Of a stretch of DNA of 64,000 nucleotides, positions 23,486 to 32,526 are shown one piece after another. The notes under the pieces are model-generated. The model was not told the DNA's origin, searched no databases, and saw only the letters and a program-made list of their open reading frames with translations. The translations under genes were made by a program, and so were the position numbers. Location: NCBI GenBank assembly GCA_963811365.1, contig CAWEQW010000005.1, positions 1 to 64,000 of the forward strand. The letters run 5' to 3'. The DNA is from CAWEQW01 sp963811365. Lineage in GTDB: Bacteria; Actinomycetota; Actinomycetes; Propionibacteriales; Nocardioidaceae. Every line of letters begins with the position of its first letter. Positions within the stretch are counted from its first letter, which is position 1.

Positions 23486-25369
23486 TCAGTCCTCGAACAG
23501 CTTCGTCAGCTCCTCCGGCATGGTGGGCAGCGGCTGGTGCCGCAGCGACACCGCCCCCTCCGGGCCGTCGGGCAGGGTCAGCGCCAGGTTGAGCGCACCC
23601 CAGAACGGGTCCGGCCCGGGGAAGTCGTCGCGGGTGTGCCCGCCGCGCGACTCCTGGCGCTCCAGGGCCGCCCGGGCGATGCACTCGGAGACCACCAGCA
23701 TGTTGGCCAGGTCGAGGGCGAGGTGCCAGCCGGGGTTGTACTGCCGGTGGCCCTCCACCGAGAGGTGCCGGGCCCGTTCCTTGAGCCGAGCGATCTCGGC
23801 CAGCGACTCCTCGAGCTCCCCGGCCTTGCGGATGATGCCGACGAGGCGCTGCATGACGTCCTGCAGGTCCTTCTGGATCGTGTACGGGTTCTCCCCGCCC
23901 TCCTCGCCGAACGGCGCCAGAGCCGTGGCCGCGGCGGCCCGGACGTCCTCCTCGGCGACCTTCGGTCGTCGGGTGCGCACCCGGTAGGAGTGGTAGGCCG
24001 CGTTCATCCCGGCGCGCCGGCCGAAGACCAGCAGGTCCGACAGCGAGTTGCCGCCGAGCCGGTTGGAGCCGTGCATGCCTCCGGCGACCTCTCCGGCGGC
24101 GTACAGGCCCTCGACGAGGCTCATCTCGGTGTCCGCGTCGACCTCGACCCCGCCCATCACGTAGTGGCAGGTCGGTCCCACCTCCATGGGCTCGGCGGTG
24201 ATGTCGACGTCGGCGAGCTCCTTGAACTGGTGATACATCGACGGCAGCCGGCGGCGGATGAACTCCGCGTCGCGCCGCGAGGCGATGTCGAGGAACACCC
24301 CGCCGTGCGGCGAGCCGCGACCGGCCTTGATCTCGGAGTTGATCGCGCGCGCCACCTCGTCGCGCGGGAGCAGCTCGGGCGGCCGGCGGTGGTTCTTCTT
24401 GTCGGTGTACCAGCCCTCCGCCTCCTCGACGGTGTCGGCGGTCTCGGCCTTGAAGTACTCCGGGATGTAGTCGAACATGAACCGCTCGCCCTCGGAGTTG
24501 CGCAGCACCCCGCCGTCGCCGCGCACCGACTCGGTGACCAGGATGCCCTTCACCGACGGCGGCCAGACCATTCCGGTCGGGTGGAACTGCACGAACTCCA
24601 TGTTGATCAGCGAGGCACCGGCCCGCATCGCCAGGGCGTGACCGTCGCCGGTGTACTCCCAGGAGTTCGAGGTCACCTGGTAGGACTTGCCGATGCCTCC
24701 GGTGGCGAGGACGACGGCGGGGCTGCGGAACACCACGAAGCGCCCGGTCTCGCGCCAGTAGCCGAACGCGCCGGCGACCCGGGCCCCATCCTCGAGGATC
24801 TCGGTGACCGTGCACTCCATGAACACGTCGATACCGAGCGCGACCGCGCGCTGCTGGAGGGTGCGGATCATCTCCAGGCCGGTGCGGTCGCCGACGTGGG
24901 CGAGGCGTGCGTAGCGGTGGCCGCCGAAGTCCCGCTGCGAGATCAGCCCCTCGGGCGTGCGGTCGAACAGCGCGCCCCACTCCTCGAGCTCGAGGACCCG
25001 ATCTGGGGCTTCCTGGGCGTGCAGCTGGGCCATCCGCCAGTTGTTCAGCATCTTCCCGCCGCGCATCGTGTCGCGGAAGTGCACCCGCCAGCTGTCCTCG
25101 GGGTAGACGTTGCCCATCGAGGCCGCGATGCCGCCCTCGGCCATCACGGTGTGCGCCTTGCCGAGCAACGACTTGCAGACGATCGCCACCCGCGCGCCGG
25201 CGTCGTGCGCGGCGATCGCCGCCCGGAGCCCGGCACCGCCTGCGCCGATCACCACGACGTCGTACTCGTGGGACTCGTAGCCGGAGGCCGTTCCGGGGTC
25301 CATCCGGTTGCCGGTCATCGGGTGCCGCGAGGGGGTGCCGCCCTCCCCTGCCGCTGCCGTCGTCGCCAT
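23486..25369 (-). CDS. sdhA: Succinate dehydrogenase flavoprotein subunit (Sdh1 type)
   Basis: 627 residues from ATG 25369, which overlaps the sdhC stop (TGATG). The FAD-binding Rossmann motif VVVIGAGGAGLRAAIAAHDA (about 38-57), the covalent-FAD region GKAHTVMAEGGIAASMGN, the active-site loop and GGMHGSNRLGGNSLSDLLVF are all present. It oxidises succinate to fumarate on the cytoplasmic face. The operon order small protein-sdhC-sdhA-sdhB matches Rv0250c-Rv0247c of mycobacteria. Confidence 0.96.
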   Translation of the reverse strand: MATTAAAGEGGTPSRHPMTGNRMDPGTASGYESHEYDVVVIGAGGAGLRAAIAAHDAGARVAIVCKSLLGKAHTVMAEGGIAASMGNVYPEDSWRVHFRDTMRGGKMLNNWRMAQLHAQEAPDRVLELEEWGALFDRTPEGLISQRDFGGHRYARLAHVGDRTGLEMIRTLQQRAVALGIDVFMECTVTEILEDGARVAGAFGYWRETGRFVVFRSPAVVLATGGIGKSYQVTSNSWEYTGDGHALAMRAGASLINMEFVQFHPTGMVWPPSVKGILVTESVRGDGGVLRNSEGERFMFDYIPEYFKAETADTVEEAEGWYTDKKNHRRPPELLPRDEVARAINSEIKAGRGSPHGGVFLDIASRRDAEFIRRRLPSMYHQFKELADVDITAEPMEVGPTCHYVMGGVEVDADTEMSLVEGLYAAGEVAGGMHGSNRLGGNSLSDLLVFGRRAGMNAAYHSYRVRTRRPKVAEEDVRAAAATALAPFGEEGGENPYTIQKDLQDVMQRLVGIIRKAGELEESLAEIARLKERARHLSVEGHRQYNPGWHLALDLANMLVVSECIARAALERQESRGGHTRDDFPGPDPFWGALNLALTLPDGPEGAVSLRHQPLPTMPEELTKLFED

Positions 25370-26157
25370 CAGAAGAACCTCGGGTCGGTGATCGCGCCGG
25401 TGGCGAGCAGGTAGACGTAGAAGTCGACCGCCGCCACCGAGAACAGCGAGAGCCACGCGAACACTGCATGCCGGGCGTTGAGCCGCGACACGAGGGTCCA
25501 GGCCCGGTAGCGGACCGGGTGCTTCGAGAAGTGCCGCAGCCGGCCCCCGACGGCGTGCCGGCAGGAGTGGCAGGACAGCGTGTAGAGCCAGATCAGCACG
25601 ACGTTCACGACGAAGATCAGCGTGCCGAGCCCCATGTGCCCCCAGTGGCCGGCCGCGTCGCGGAACGTGAGGATCGTGTCCCAGCTGAGGATCGCGGCGA
25701 CCACCACCGCGGCGTACCAGAAGTAGCGGTGGACGTTGTTGATGACCAGCGGCAGCCGGGTCTCACCGGAGTAGCGGGAGTGCGGCTCCGCGACGGCGCA
25801 GGCCGGCGGGCTGAGCCAGAACGACCGGTAGTAGGCCTTGCGGTAGTAGTAGCAGCTCATCCGGAAGCCCAGCGGGAAGACCAGGATGACCAGCGCGGGC
25901 GACAGCTGCCACCAGCTGAACGGCGTCCCGAAGTCGCTCGAGCCCTTGACGCAGTCGGCGGTCAGACAGGGCGAGTAGAACGGCGAGAGGTACGGCGCCG
26001 CGTAGTAGTGCACGCCGGCGAAGGCGCGGTAGGTGGCGAAGACGACGAAGAGCGAGAAGACCACGAACGTGGCGAGCGGGTAGAGCCACCATCGGTCCTG
26101 CCGCAGCGTCCGGGCCTCGAGGCGGGCGCGGCCCGGACTGCGGACGCCTGTCGACAT
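25369..26157 (-). CDS. sdhC: Succinate dehydrogenase membrane anchor (Sdh1 type)
   Basis: 262 residues with about five membrane segments (for example YPLATFVVFSLFVVFATYRA, 26-45, and TLIFVVNVVLIWLYTL, 179-194). Unlike ordinary SdhC/D it is one large subunit rich in Cys and His: Cys64, Cys69, Cys102, Cys120, His143, Cys196, His197, Cys199 and His201. Mycobacterial Sdh1 anchors of this kind are known to hold a Rieske-type [2Fe-2S] cluster within the membrane; the residues here could supply it. ATG 26157 lies 11 nt after the stop of the upstream small gene. Confidence 0.85.
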   Translation of the reverse strand: MSTGVRSPGRARLEARTLRQDRWWLYPLATFVVFSLFVVFATYRAFAGVHYYAAPYLSPFYSPCLTADCVKGSSDFGTPFSWWQLSPALVILVFPLGFRMSCYYYRKAYYRSFWLSPPACAVAEPHSRYSGETRLPLVINNVHRYFWYAAVVVAAILSWDTILTFRDAAGHWGHMGLGTLIFVVNVVLIWLYTLSCHSCRHAVGGRLRHFSKHPVRYRAWTLVSRLNARHAVFAWLSLFSVAAVDFYVYLLATGAITDPRFF

Positions 26158-26168
26158 GCTCGGCCGCC

Positions 26169-26444
26169 TCAGAGCGCGCGCTGCGCCTCGGACTGGGCGT
26201 CCTGCCACATGCTCTCGTCGTAGGGGTCGTCGGGGATCTCGAGGAGGTCGTCGTGGTTGACCCCCGGGCGGTGCCCCGGCTGGGGCGCGCCGAGCTCGTC
26301 GAGGTCGGCGCGCAGCCGGTCGACGTCCGAGACCAGCCTGCGCACGCCGAGGGTGTCGCCGTACTCGTCGCGGATCCGCAGCACCGCCGCCGCGAGCGAC
26401 GTCAGCGCCTCCCGCGTGGCACCCACCGAGTCCTGTGCAGACAT
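26169..26444 (-). CDS. Small protein heading the sdh operon (Rv0250c-like)
   Basis: 91 residues, ATG 26444 with AGAGAGG 5 nt upstream. A helical N-terminal half (REALTSLAAAVLRIRDEYGD, then RRLVSDVDRLRADLDELG) and an acidic C-terminal half (LEIPDDPYDESMWQDAQSEA). No membrane segment. The same kind of short gene precedes Sdh1-type operons in mycobacteria and streptomycetes, which suggests an accessory or assembly role. That role is not established from sequence. Confidence 0.8.
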   Translation of the reverse strand: MSAQDSVGATREALTSLAAAVLRIRDEYGDTLGVRRLVSDVDRLRADLDELGAPQPGHRPGVNHDDLLEIPDDPYDESMWQDAQSEAQRAL

Positions 26445-26542
26445 ACCGACCTCTCTCCGCCGACGGCTCGCGGGTGACTGCCCAGCACCACCCGTGAGCC
26501 GAGTCTCGCGCGAAACCGCGGTTTGGGGAAGGGGGGCCGTGC

Positions 26543-26638
26543 GGGAGGTTCACCATGGGATGCAGGGCAACCTCCTCCTCCCACGAGGTGTACGTCGTGG
26601 GGAGTGCGGGTTCGTCGACATCCCATGGTGAACCTCCC
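26543..26638. repeat. Palindromic interspersed repeat, copy A (complete)
   Basis: Outer arms GGGAGGTTCACCATGGGATG (26543-26562) and the exact complement (26619-26638) enclose a core CCCACGA...TCGTGGG (26580-26601). The 96-nt unit could fold as a long cruciform or hairpin. It lies 15 nt downstream of the stop of the HAD gene at 26653. Copies B (42891) and C (55681) share the arms and the core. Confidence 0.92.
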
Positions 26639-26652
26639 CACGGGAAGCGCGG

Positions 26653-27441
26653 CTACAGACCGAACAGCGACTCCAGCGCCTTCGCGACGCCGTCCTCCTC
26701 GTTCGACGCGGCGACGTGGTCGGCGGTGGCCCGAACGCTCGGGTGCGCGTTGGCCATCGCGTAGGACGTGCCGGCCCACTCCAGCATCGCGACGTCGTTG
26801 GGCATGTCCCCGAACGCGACGACCTCGGCGGGCCCGATGCCGTGCTGGGCGCAGACCATCTCCAGGGTGCTCGCCTTGGTCACTCCGGCCGCGCTCATCT
26901 CGACCAGCGCCCCCGTCGAGGACCACGTGGTCGTGACGCGGTCACCGACCAGCGCGTCCACCTGCGCCCAGAACTTCTCCGGGTCGAGCTCCTCGTGGCG
27001 GGCGAGGAGCTTGACGGTGCGGCCGTCGAAGATCTCCTCGAGCGGCCCGACGTCCAGGTCCGGCGGGGCCGGGATCCGCGGCATGAACCCCGGCTCCTTC
27101 GCGAAGCCGTCGGTCTTCTCCAGCGCGAACGTCGTACCGGGCACCGCGTCGCGCAGCACGGCGGCGACCTCGAGCCCGACCGGCGCGGCGATCGGCCGCG
27201 ATGTGCGCACGGCGTGCGCGGAGACGTCGTACACGATCCCGCCGTTGGAGCAGATCGCCAGCCCGTGGCCGCCGACGTGCGTCCAGAGATCGGCCATCCA
27301 CCGGATCGGCCGGCCGGTCACGAAGACCACCAGCACGCCGCGCTCCTCCAGGGCGTCGAGCACCCCGCGGGTGCGTCCGGTGACCGTGCCGTCGGTGTGG
27401 AGCAACGTGCCGTCCAGGTCGGTCGCCACGAGCCTCAGCAC
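26653..27441 (-). CDS. HAD-superfamily phosphatase (Cof-type)
   Basis: 262 residues from GTG 27441. Motif I is DLDGTLL (Asp8, Asp10), motif II is in VVFVTGRP, and the Cof-type cap is followed by motif IV GDMPNDVAMLEWAG. It is a cytoplasmic phosphatase of sugar phosphates, nucleotides or flavin precursors; the substrate is undefined. The gene is third in an operon serS-HAD-HAD, 10 nt after the previous stop. The start lacks a strong ribosome binding site, consistent with translational coupling. Confidence 0.9.
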   Translation of the reverse strand: MLRLVATDLDGTLLHTDGTVTGRTRGVLDALEERGVLVVFVTGRPIRWMADLWTHVGGHGLAICSNGGIVYDVSAHAVRTSRPIAAPVGLEVAAVLRDAVPGTTFALEKTDGFAKEPGFMPRIPAPPDLDVGPLEEIFDGRTVKLLARHEELDPEKFWAQVDALVGDRVTTTWSSTGALVEMSAAGVTKASTLEMVCAQHGIGPAEVVAFGDMPNDVAMLEWAGTSYAMANAHPSVRATADHVAASNEEDGVAKALESLFGL

Positions 27442-27451
27442 CTGACCAACT

Positions 27452-28312
27452 CTAGAACCAGCGGGCCAGCTCGACCGCGGCGCCGTCGTCGTCGACGGTC
27501 TCGGTGACGTAGTCGGCGGCGTCCTGGACCTCAATGGGCGCCTGTCCCATCGCCACGCCACGCCCGGCCCAGCGCAGCATCTCGATGTCGTTGCGTCCGT
27601 CGCCGATCGCCAGCACCTCCTCCCGCCGGACCCCCAGCCGCTCGGCGACCTCGGCGAGCGCGGAGGCCTTCGAGACCCCGTCGGGGGCGAGGTCGAGCCA
27701 GGCAGTCCAGCCGATGAAGTAGTTCGTGCCCTGCAGCCCGAGCTTCTCCGCGAGCTCGACGAAGTCCTCGGAGGTGGAGAACGGGTCGCGGATGATCACC
27801 CGGCTGACCTCCGTGGCGACGAGCTCCTCGATCGGCGTCAGGATCATCTCGCCGTCGAGCTCGCCGTCGGGGAAGTGCCGGTTCACCCGGTAGCCGACGC
27901 CGTGCTCCTCGACGGCGACCGCCGCCTCCGGGACGTGCTCGAGGACCGTGCGGACCGCCTCGCGGGCGTCGAACGTCACCTCGCTGACCACCTCGATCGG
28001 GGGGTAGGAGAACGTCACCGCGCCGTTGGAGGCCACGACCAGCACCTTCTCGCCGTCGTGGCGCGGCAGCTCGAGGTGGTCGAGGACCTTGCTCATGCCC
28101 AGCGGCGCCCGCCCGCTCGCCAGCACGACGTGCGTCCCTGCCTCGATGGCCCGGTCGACCGCCTCGCGCACCGCCGGGGTGACGGCGTCGGCAGAGAAGC
28201 CGTTCTCCGGCTCCGGGACCAGCAGCGTGCCGTCGATGTCGAGCGCGACCAGCCGGGGCGTGAACGCCGGCCCTGGGTCGCGCCCGGCGACGGGCTCCGG
28301 CAGCGCGGTCAT
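27452..28312 (-). CDS. HAD-superfamily phosphatase (Cof-type)
   Basis: 286 residues. Motif I is LDIDGTLL with Asp25 and Asp27, motif II is VVLASGRAP, and motif III/IV lie in DGVSKASAL...IGDGRNDIEMLRWAG. It is paralogous to the downstream gene but with an extended N-terminus. Its start overlaps the serS stop by 4 nt (ATGA), so it is coupled to seryl-tRNA synthetase. This serS-HAD pairing is frequent in actinobacteria. Confidence 0.9.
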   Translation of the reverse strand: MTALPEPVAGRDPGPAFTPRLVALDIDGTLLVPEPENGFSADAVTPAVREAVDRAIEAGTHVVLASGRAPLGMSKVLDHLELPRHDGEKVLVVASNGAVTFSYPPIEVVSEVTFDAREAVRTVLEHVPEAAVAVEEHGVGYRVNRHFPDGELDGEMILTPIEELVATEVSRVIIRDPFSTSEDFVELAEKLGLQGTNYFIGWTAWLDLAPDGVSKASALAEVAERLGVRREEVLAIGDGRNDIEMLRWAGRGVAMGQAPIEVQDAADYVTETVDDDGAAVELARWF

Positions 28313-29595
28313 GAGGCGACAGGCTCCAGGACCTCGCGGCCCTGCAGGTAGGGCCGCAGCGCCTCGGGGACGCGCACCGAGCCGTCGGACTGCTGGTGGG
28401 TCTCCAGGATGGCGACGATGGTGCGGGTCATCGCGCAGAGCGTGCCGTTGAGCGTGGCGAGCGGCCGGGTGCCGCCCTGCTCGTCGGGGAACCGCCCCCG
28501 GATGTCGAGCCGGCGGGCCTGGAAGTCGGTGCAGTTCGAGGTCGAGGTCAGCTCGCGGTACCGGCCCTGCGTGGGGATCCAGGCCTCACAGTCGAACTTG
28601 CGCTGCGCCGACAGCCCGAGGTCACCGGCGGCGACGTCGATGACCCGGTAGGCCAGCTCCAGCCGGTCGAGGAACTCCTTCTCCCAGGCGAGCAGCCGCT
28701 GGTGCTCGGCGAAGGACTCCTCGACCGTCGTGTACGCGAACATCTCCACCTTGTCGAACCAGTGCACCCGGATGATCCCCCGGGTGTCCTTCCCGTACGA
28801 CCCTGCCTCCTTGCGGTAGCAGGGGCTGAACGCGGCGTAGCGGCGCGGCAGACTCCCGCCGTCGAGGATCTCGTCGGAGTGGTACGCCGCCAGCGGGACC
28901 TCCGAGGTGCCGACCAGGTAGAGCTCCTCGCCCTCGATCCGGTACACGTCGTCGGCCGCCTGGCCGAGGAAGCCCGTGCCGTCCATCGCGCGCGGCTTGA
29001 CCAGCGCGGGCGGGATCACCGTCGTGAAACCGGCCGACCGGGCCTGGTCCATCGCCATCGCGACGAGCGCGAACTCGAGGTCGGCACCCGCACCGGTGAG
29101 GTAGTAGAAGCGTGCCCCGGACACCTTGGCGCCGCGGTCGATGTCGATGGCGCCGAGGATCCGGCCGAGCTCGATGTGGTCCTTGGGCTCGAAGCCCTCG
29201 GCATCGAAGTCCCGCGGCGTCCCGACCTGCTCGAGAACCACGAAGTCGTCCTCGCCGCCCGCCGGTGCCTCGTCGGCGGCCGGGTTGGGGATCGCCAGCA
29301 TCGCCTCCCGGTAGGCGGCCTCGGCCTCGGCCTGCGCCTGCTCGGCCTTCTTGACGTCGGCGGCGAGCGCCTTGGTGCGCTGCAGCAGGCTCTGCCGCTC
29401 GTCGCCCTGAGCCTTCGGGATCTGCTTGCTCAGCTGCTTCTGCTCGCCGCGCAGGGTCTCGAACTCGACGATCGCGGACCGCCGCCGCTCGTCGGCGGCC
29501 ACCGCCTCGTCGACCGCGTCGGCGGAGAGGCCTCGCTTGGCCTGGGCCTGGCGCAGTCGGGCGGGCTGGTCACGGAGAAGTCGGGGATCGATCAC
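28309..29595 (-). CDS. serS: Seryl-tRNA synthetase
   Basis: 428 residues, charges tRNA-Ser. The N-terminal coiled-coil arm (about 25-100, ...LRGEQKQLSKQIPKAQGDE) contacts the long variable arm of tRNA-Ser. Class II motif 2 is in SPCYRKEAGSYGKDTRGIIR and motif 3 in RPLATLNGTLCAMTRTI. First gene of an operon with two HAD phosphatases. The 240 nt upstream, shared with the divergent PAP2-kinase gene, contain no leader element I can identify. Confidence 0.97.
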   Translation of the reverse strand: MIDPRLLRDQPARLRQAQAKRGLSADAVDEAVAADERRRSAIVEFETLRGEQKQLSKQIPKAQGDERQSLLQRTKALAADVKKAEQAQAEAEAAYREAMLAIPNPAADEAPAGGEDDFVVLEQVGTPRDFDAEGFEPKDHIELGRILGAIDIDRGAKVSGARFYYLTGAGADLEFALVAMAMDQARSAGFTTVIPPALVKPRAMDGTGFLGQAADDVYRIEGEELYLVGTSEVPLAAYHSDEILDGGSLPRRYAAFSPCYRKEAGSYGKDTRGIIRVHWFDKVEMFAYTTVEESFAEHQRLLAWEKEFLDRLELAYRVIDVAAGDLGLSAQRKFDCEAWIPTQGRYRELTSTSNCTDFQARRLDIRGRFPDEQGGTRPLATLNGTLCAMTRTIVAILETHQQSDGSVRVPEALRPYLQGREVLEPVAS

Positions 29596-29835
29596 CCGTT
29601 CAGGGTATCGAGCGCGTCGACCGGGTTCCGCCGAAGACCTCCCCGCCGCCCCGGAGAGGCGCGTCGGCGCGTCGGCGCGCGGGCCCGGGCGGCAGACTGG
29701 CAGGGAGCACGGCGGCGCCGCCTCGGATCGGCTCGCCTGTTCTGGGTAATGGGAGCAGCAGCCTCACGATGACAGGGCGCGCCGGGGCGCCGACGTACCT
29801 GGGTCGTCCTCGACCCCGAGCAGATCAGGAGACCC

Positions 29836-31416
29836 GTGTCGTTCAGCGCGCGCACGCGACACCGCCTGCTGCTCGCGTCCCTTCCGTTCCTGCTGGTCGT
29901 GGTCGCCCTCGCCCTGGTCGTGCGCTTCGACCTGCCGGCACTGCACAGGATCGACACCACGCTCGGCGGGCCCCCGTTCGCCTGGACCTCGGCGCATCAC
30001 CTGGCTCTGCACCTCTGGGTCGCGGTCGCGTGGACCTTCGGCACCATCCCGCTCACGATCGTGACGGTCGCGACCGTGGGGGTGCTGCTCGTCCGCCGGC
30101 TGGTCCGGGCCGCCGTGTACGTCGCGGTGGTGATGGCCGCGGCGTCGCTGACCAGCACGCTGCTGAAGCTGCTGATGCACCGGAGCCGCCCGGTGTGGCC
30201 GCACCCGCTGCAGCAACTGGCCAGCTACTCGTTCCCCTCGGGGCACGCCTCCGGCATCGCCTCGGCGTGCGGGGTGGCCGTGGTGCTCTCCACGGTGTTC
30301 GTCCGACGGCGCAACGAGCGCCGGCTCGTCGTCGCGGTCGCCGCCGTGCTCGTGCTCCTCGTCGGGTCCGACCGGGTGCTCCTCGGCGTGCACAACCCCT
30401 CCGACGTGCTCGCCGGCTGGTCGGTCGGGTTCTTCTGGGTGCTCCTGGTCGCGGGCCTCCACGACCCGTCACCGCGGCCGCGGCGGCGCGAGACGCTCGC
30501 CAGCCCGGTGCCTCGGACCAAGCGGTTCGCGGTGGTGCTCAACCCGGCCAAGGTCGAGGACGTCGCCGGCTTCCGCGCCATGGTCGAGCGGATGGCCGCG
30601 GAGGGCGGCTGGGCGGCGCCGACCTGGTTCGAGACCACGGTGGCCGACCCGGGGCGGGCGATGGCCGAGGAGGCCGCGATCTCGGGCGCGGAGATGGTGC
30701 TGGTCTGCGGCGGCGACGGCACCGTGCGCACCGTCTGCGCGGAGCTCGCCGGCACCGGCGTCCCGGTGGGCGTGGTGCCCGCCGGCACCGGCAACCTGCT
30801 GGCCCGCAACCTCGGCATCCCGCTGTTCATCCAGGCCGCCGTCGACGTGGCGCTGCACGGCCAGGACCGGGCGATCGACCTCGTGCACGTCAGCGGCGAC
30901 GGCATCCCCGACGACGAGCACTTCATGGTGATGGCGGGCATGGGGTTCGACGCCGCGATCATGGAGGGCGCGAACGAGGGCATCAAGGCGAGGGTCGGCT
31001 GGCTGGCGTACGTCGTCGCGGGAGCGCGGAACATGATGTTTCCCGCCGTACGCCTCGAGATCTCCGTCGACGGCGGCCCGTGGACGCGGCACCGGGCGCG
31101 GACCGTGCTGATCGGCAACGTCGGCTACCTGCAGGCCGGGATCCCGCTGCTGCCGGACGCCGCCATCGACGACGGGGTGCTCGACGTCGTGCTGCTGTCC
31201 CCCCGGTGGTTCCTGTCCTGGGTCCGGGTCGCGGTCCGGGTGCTCAGCCGGGCCCGGCGCACCGACGACACGCTCAACCGGATGACCGGGCGCACGATCA
31301 GCGTGCGGGCCGCGCACGACACCCCCCGGCAGCTCGACGGCGACCCGATCGGCCCCGGCCGCGAGCTGCGCGCGGTCTGCGACCACGGCCGGCTGCTGGT
31401 CCGGGTCCCGGTCTGA
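29836..31416 (+). CDS. Fusion of PAP2 phosphatase and diacylglycerol/lipid kinase
   Basis: 526 residues. Residues 1-210 are a membrane PAP2 phosphatase with KLLMHRSRP (111-119), PSGH (134-137) and SDRVLLGVHNPSD (178-190). Residues 230-526 are an LCB5/DAGK kinase with CGGDGTVRTV (291-300) and PAGTGNLLARNLG (315-327). The two opposing activities, lipid phosphate removal and lipid phosphorylation, share one chain with a short basic linker (RPRRRE). Likely acts in phospholipid or undecaprenol recycling; substrates are inferred. GTG start, divergent from serS. Confidence 0.9.
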   Translation: MSFSARTRHRLLLASLPFLLVVVALALVVRFDLPALHRIDTTLGGPPFAWTSAHHLALHLWVAVAWTFGTIPLTIVTVATVGVLLVRRLVRAAVYVAVVMAAASLTSTLLKLLMHRSRPVWPHPLQQLASYSFPSGHASGIASACGVAVVLSTVFVRRRNERRLVVAVAAVLVLLVGSDRVLLGVHNPSDVLAGWSVGFFWVLLVAGLHDPSPRPRRRETLASPVPRTKRFAVVLNPAKVEDVAGFRAMVERMAAEGGWAAPTWFETTVADPGRAMAEEAAISGAEMVLVCGGDGTVRTVCAELAGTGVPVGVVPAGTGNLLARNLGIPLFIQAAVDVALHGQDRAIDLVHVSGDGIPDDEHFMVMAGMGFDAAIMEGANEGIKARVGWLAYVVAGARNMMFPAVRLEISVDGGPWTRHRARTVLIGNVGYLQAGIPLLPDAAIDDGVLDVVLLSPRWFLSWVRVAVRVLSRARRTDDTLNRMTGRTISVRAAHDTPRQLDGDPIGPGRELRAVCDHGRLLVRVPV

Positions 31417-31445
31417 CCGTCCGGCCGCGGGCTACCGTGGCAGGC

Positions 31446-32522
31446 GTGCCCGAGGTCCGGACGTTCACCTCCTCCGTGCTCCCGCCGTACGAGCGCGGCG
31501 TCGAGCTCGGCGAGCGGCTGCGGACCGAGGTGGCGGCCTGCGTGGACGGCTACCGCCGGCTGTTCGCGGCGCGGGCCTCGGCTCGGTTCGACGTGGACCT
31601 GTGGGGCGAGCGCGCCTGGGACGTGATCGCCGACCTCGCCCCCGAAGCGGCCGCGGAGATCGCCGGCATCGCCGACGGTGCGGACCGGCCCGTCCGGGAG
31701 CTGGCGGCGGTGAACGCCCGGACCGAGCTGCTGGCTGTCGCCGACCCGGCCGGTGCGACGGAGTGCTCCACGGTCGTGGCGCTCGCGCCGGGGCGGCCCC
31801 CGGTCGCGGTCCAGACCTGGGACTGGTATGCCGCGATGGCCGACGGCTGGCTGCACTGGACGATCCCGCACCCCGACGGCCGGGTCGTCACGACGGTCAC
31901 CGAGGTCGGCATGCTCGCGAAGGTCGGCGTCAACGGGTACGGCGTCGGCGTGCTGCTCAACATGCTGCACCATGCCGCCGACGTATCCGAGGACGGCGGC
32001 GAGCCGGCGCTGGGCTACCCCGTGCACCTGCTGTCCCGCCGGATCCTCGACGAGGCGCACGACCTCGACGAGGCGGTGGCCCTGGCCACCAAGGAGCAGA
32101 CCTCCGCCTCGACCGCGCTGACCGTCGTGCAGGGGTCTCCCGGTGCCGGCCGCGCCGTGTCGGTGGAGCTGTTCAGCGGGGGGCACGGGCTGCTCGACCC
32201 GGTCGACGGGCTGCTGGTGCGCACCAACCACTTCGTCTCCGAGGCCGGCGCGCCCGGCTGCACCGCGCACACCATCGGCCCCGGCACCCGGATCCGGCGG
32301 GACACGCTGCTCCGCGAGCTCGCGGGGCGGCCTCCCACCGGGCCGGACCAGGTCGTCTCCGCGATGGTCGACCACGCCGACGTGGGCGGGGTCTGCGCGC
32401 ATCCCGACCCGCACGACGAGCCCGCGCTGCAGCACGCCACCCTCGCCACCGTGGTCCTCGACGCTGCCGGACGGCGGGTGGAGGTGACCTCGGGCGGGCC
32501 CTGCGCGCGACGTGGCAGGTGA
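31446..32522 (+). CDS. C45-family (acyl-CoA:6-aminopenicillanate acyltransferase-like) Ntn hydrolase
   Basis: 358 residues from GTG 31446. Matches the peptidase C45/AAT fold: an N-terminal YERGVELGERLR helix, AVNARTELLAV (about 88-98), and a nucleophile Cys107 in ATECSTVVA that would be exposed by self-cleavage. Later conserved elements are TWDWYAAMADGWLHWTIP and LLVRTNHFV. Bacterial members hydrolyse or transfer acyl groups; real substrates are mostly unknown. The stop at 32522 nearly abuts the convergent DUF4446 gene. Confidence 0.8.
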   Translation: MPEVRTFTSSVLPPYERGVELGERLRTEVAACVDGYRRLFAARASARFDVDLWGERAWDVIADLAPEAAAEIAGIADGADRPVRELAAVNARTELLAVADPAGATECSTVVALAPGRPPVAVQTWDWYAAMADGWLHWTIPHPDGRVVTTVTEVGMLAKVGVNGYGVGVLLNMLHHAADVSEDGGEPALGYPVHLLSRRILDEAHDLDEAVALATKEQTSASTALTVVQGSPGAGRAVSVELFSGGHGLLDPVDGLLVRTNHFVSEAGAPGCTAHTIGPGTRIRRDTLLRELAGRPPTGPDQVVSAMVDHADVGGVCAHPDPHDEPALQHATLATVVLDAAGRRVEVTSGGPCARRGR

Positions 32523-32526
32523 TCCC

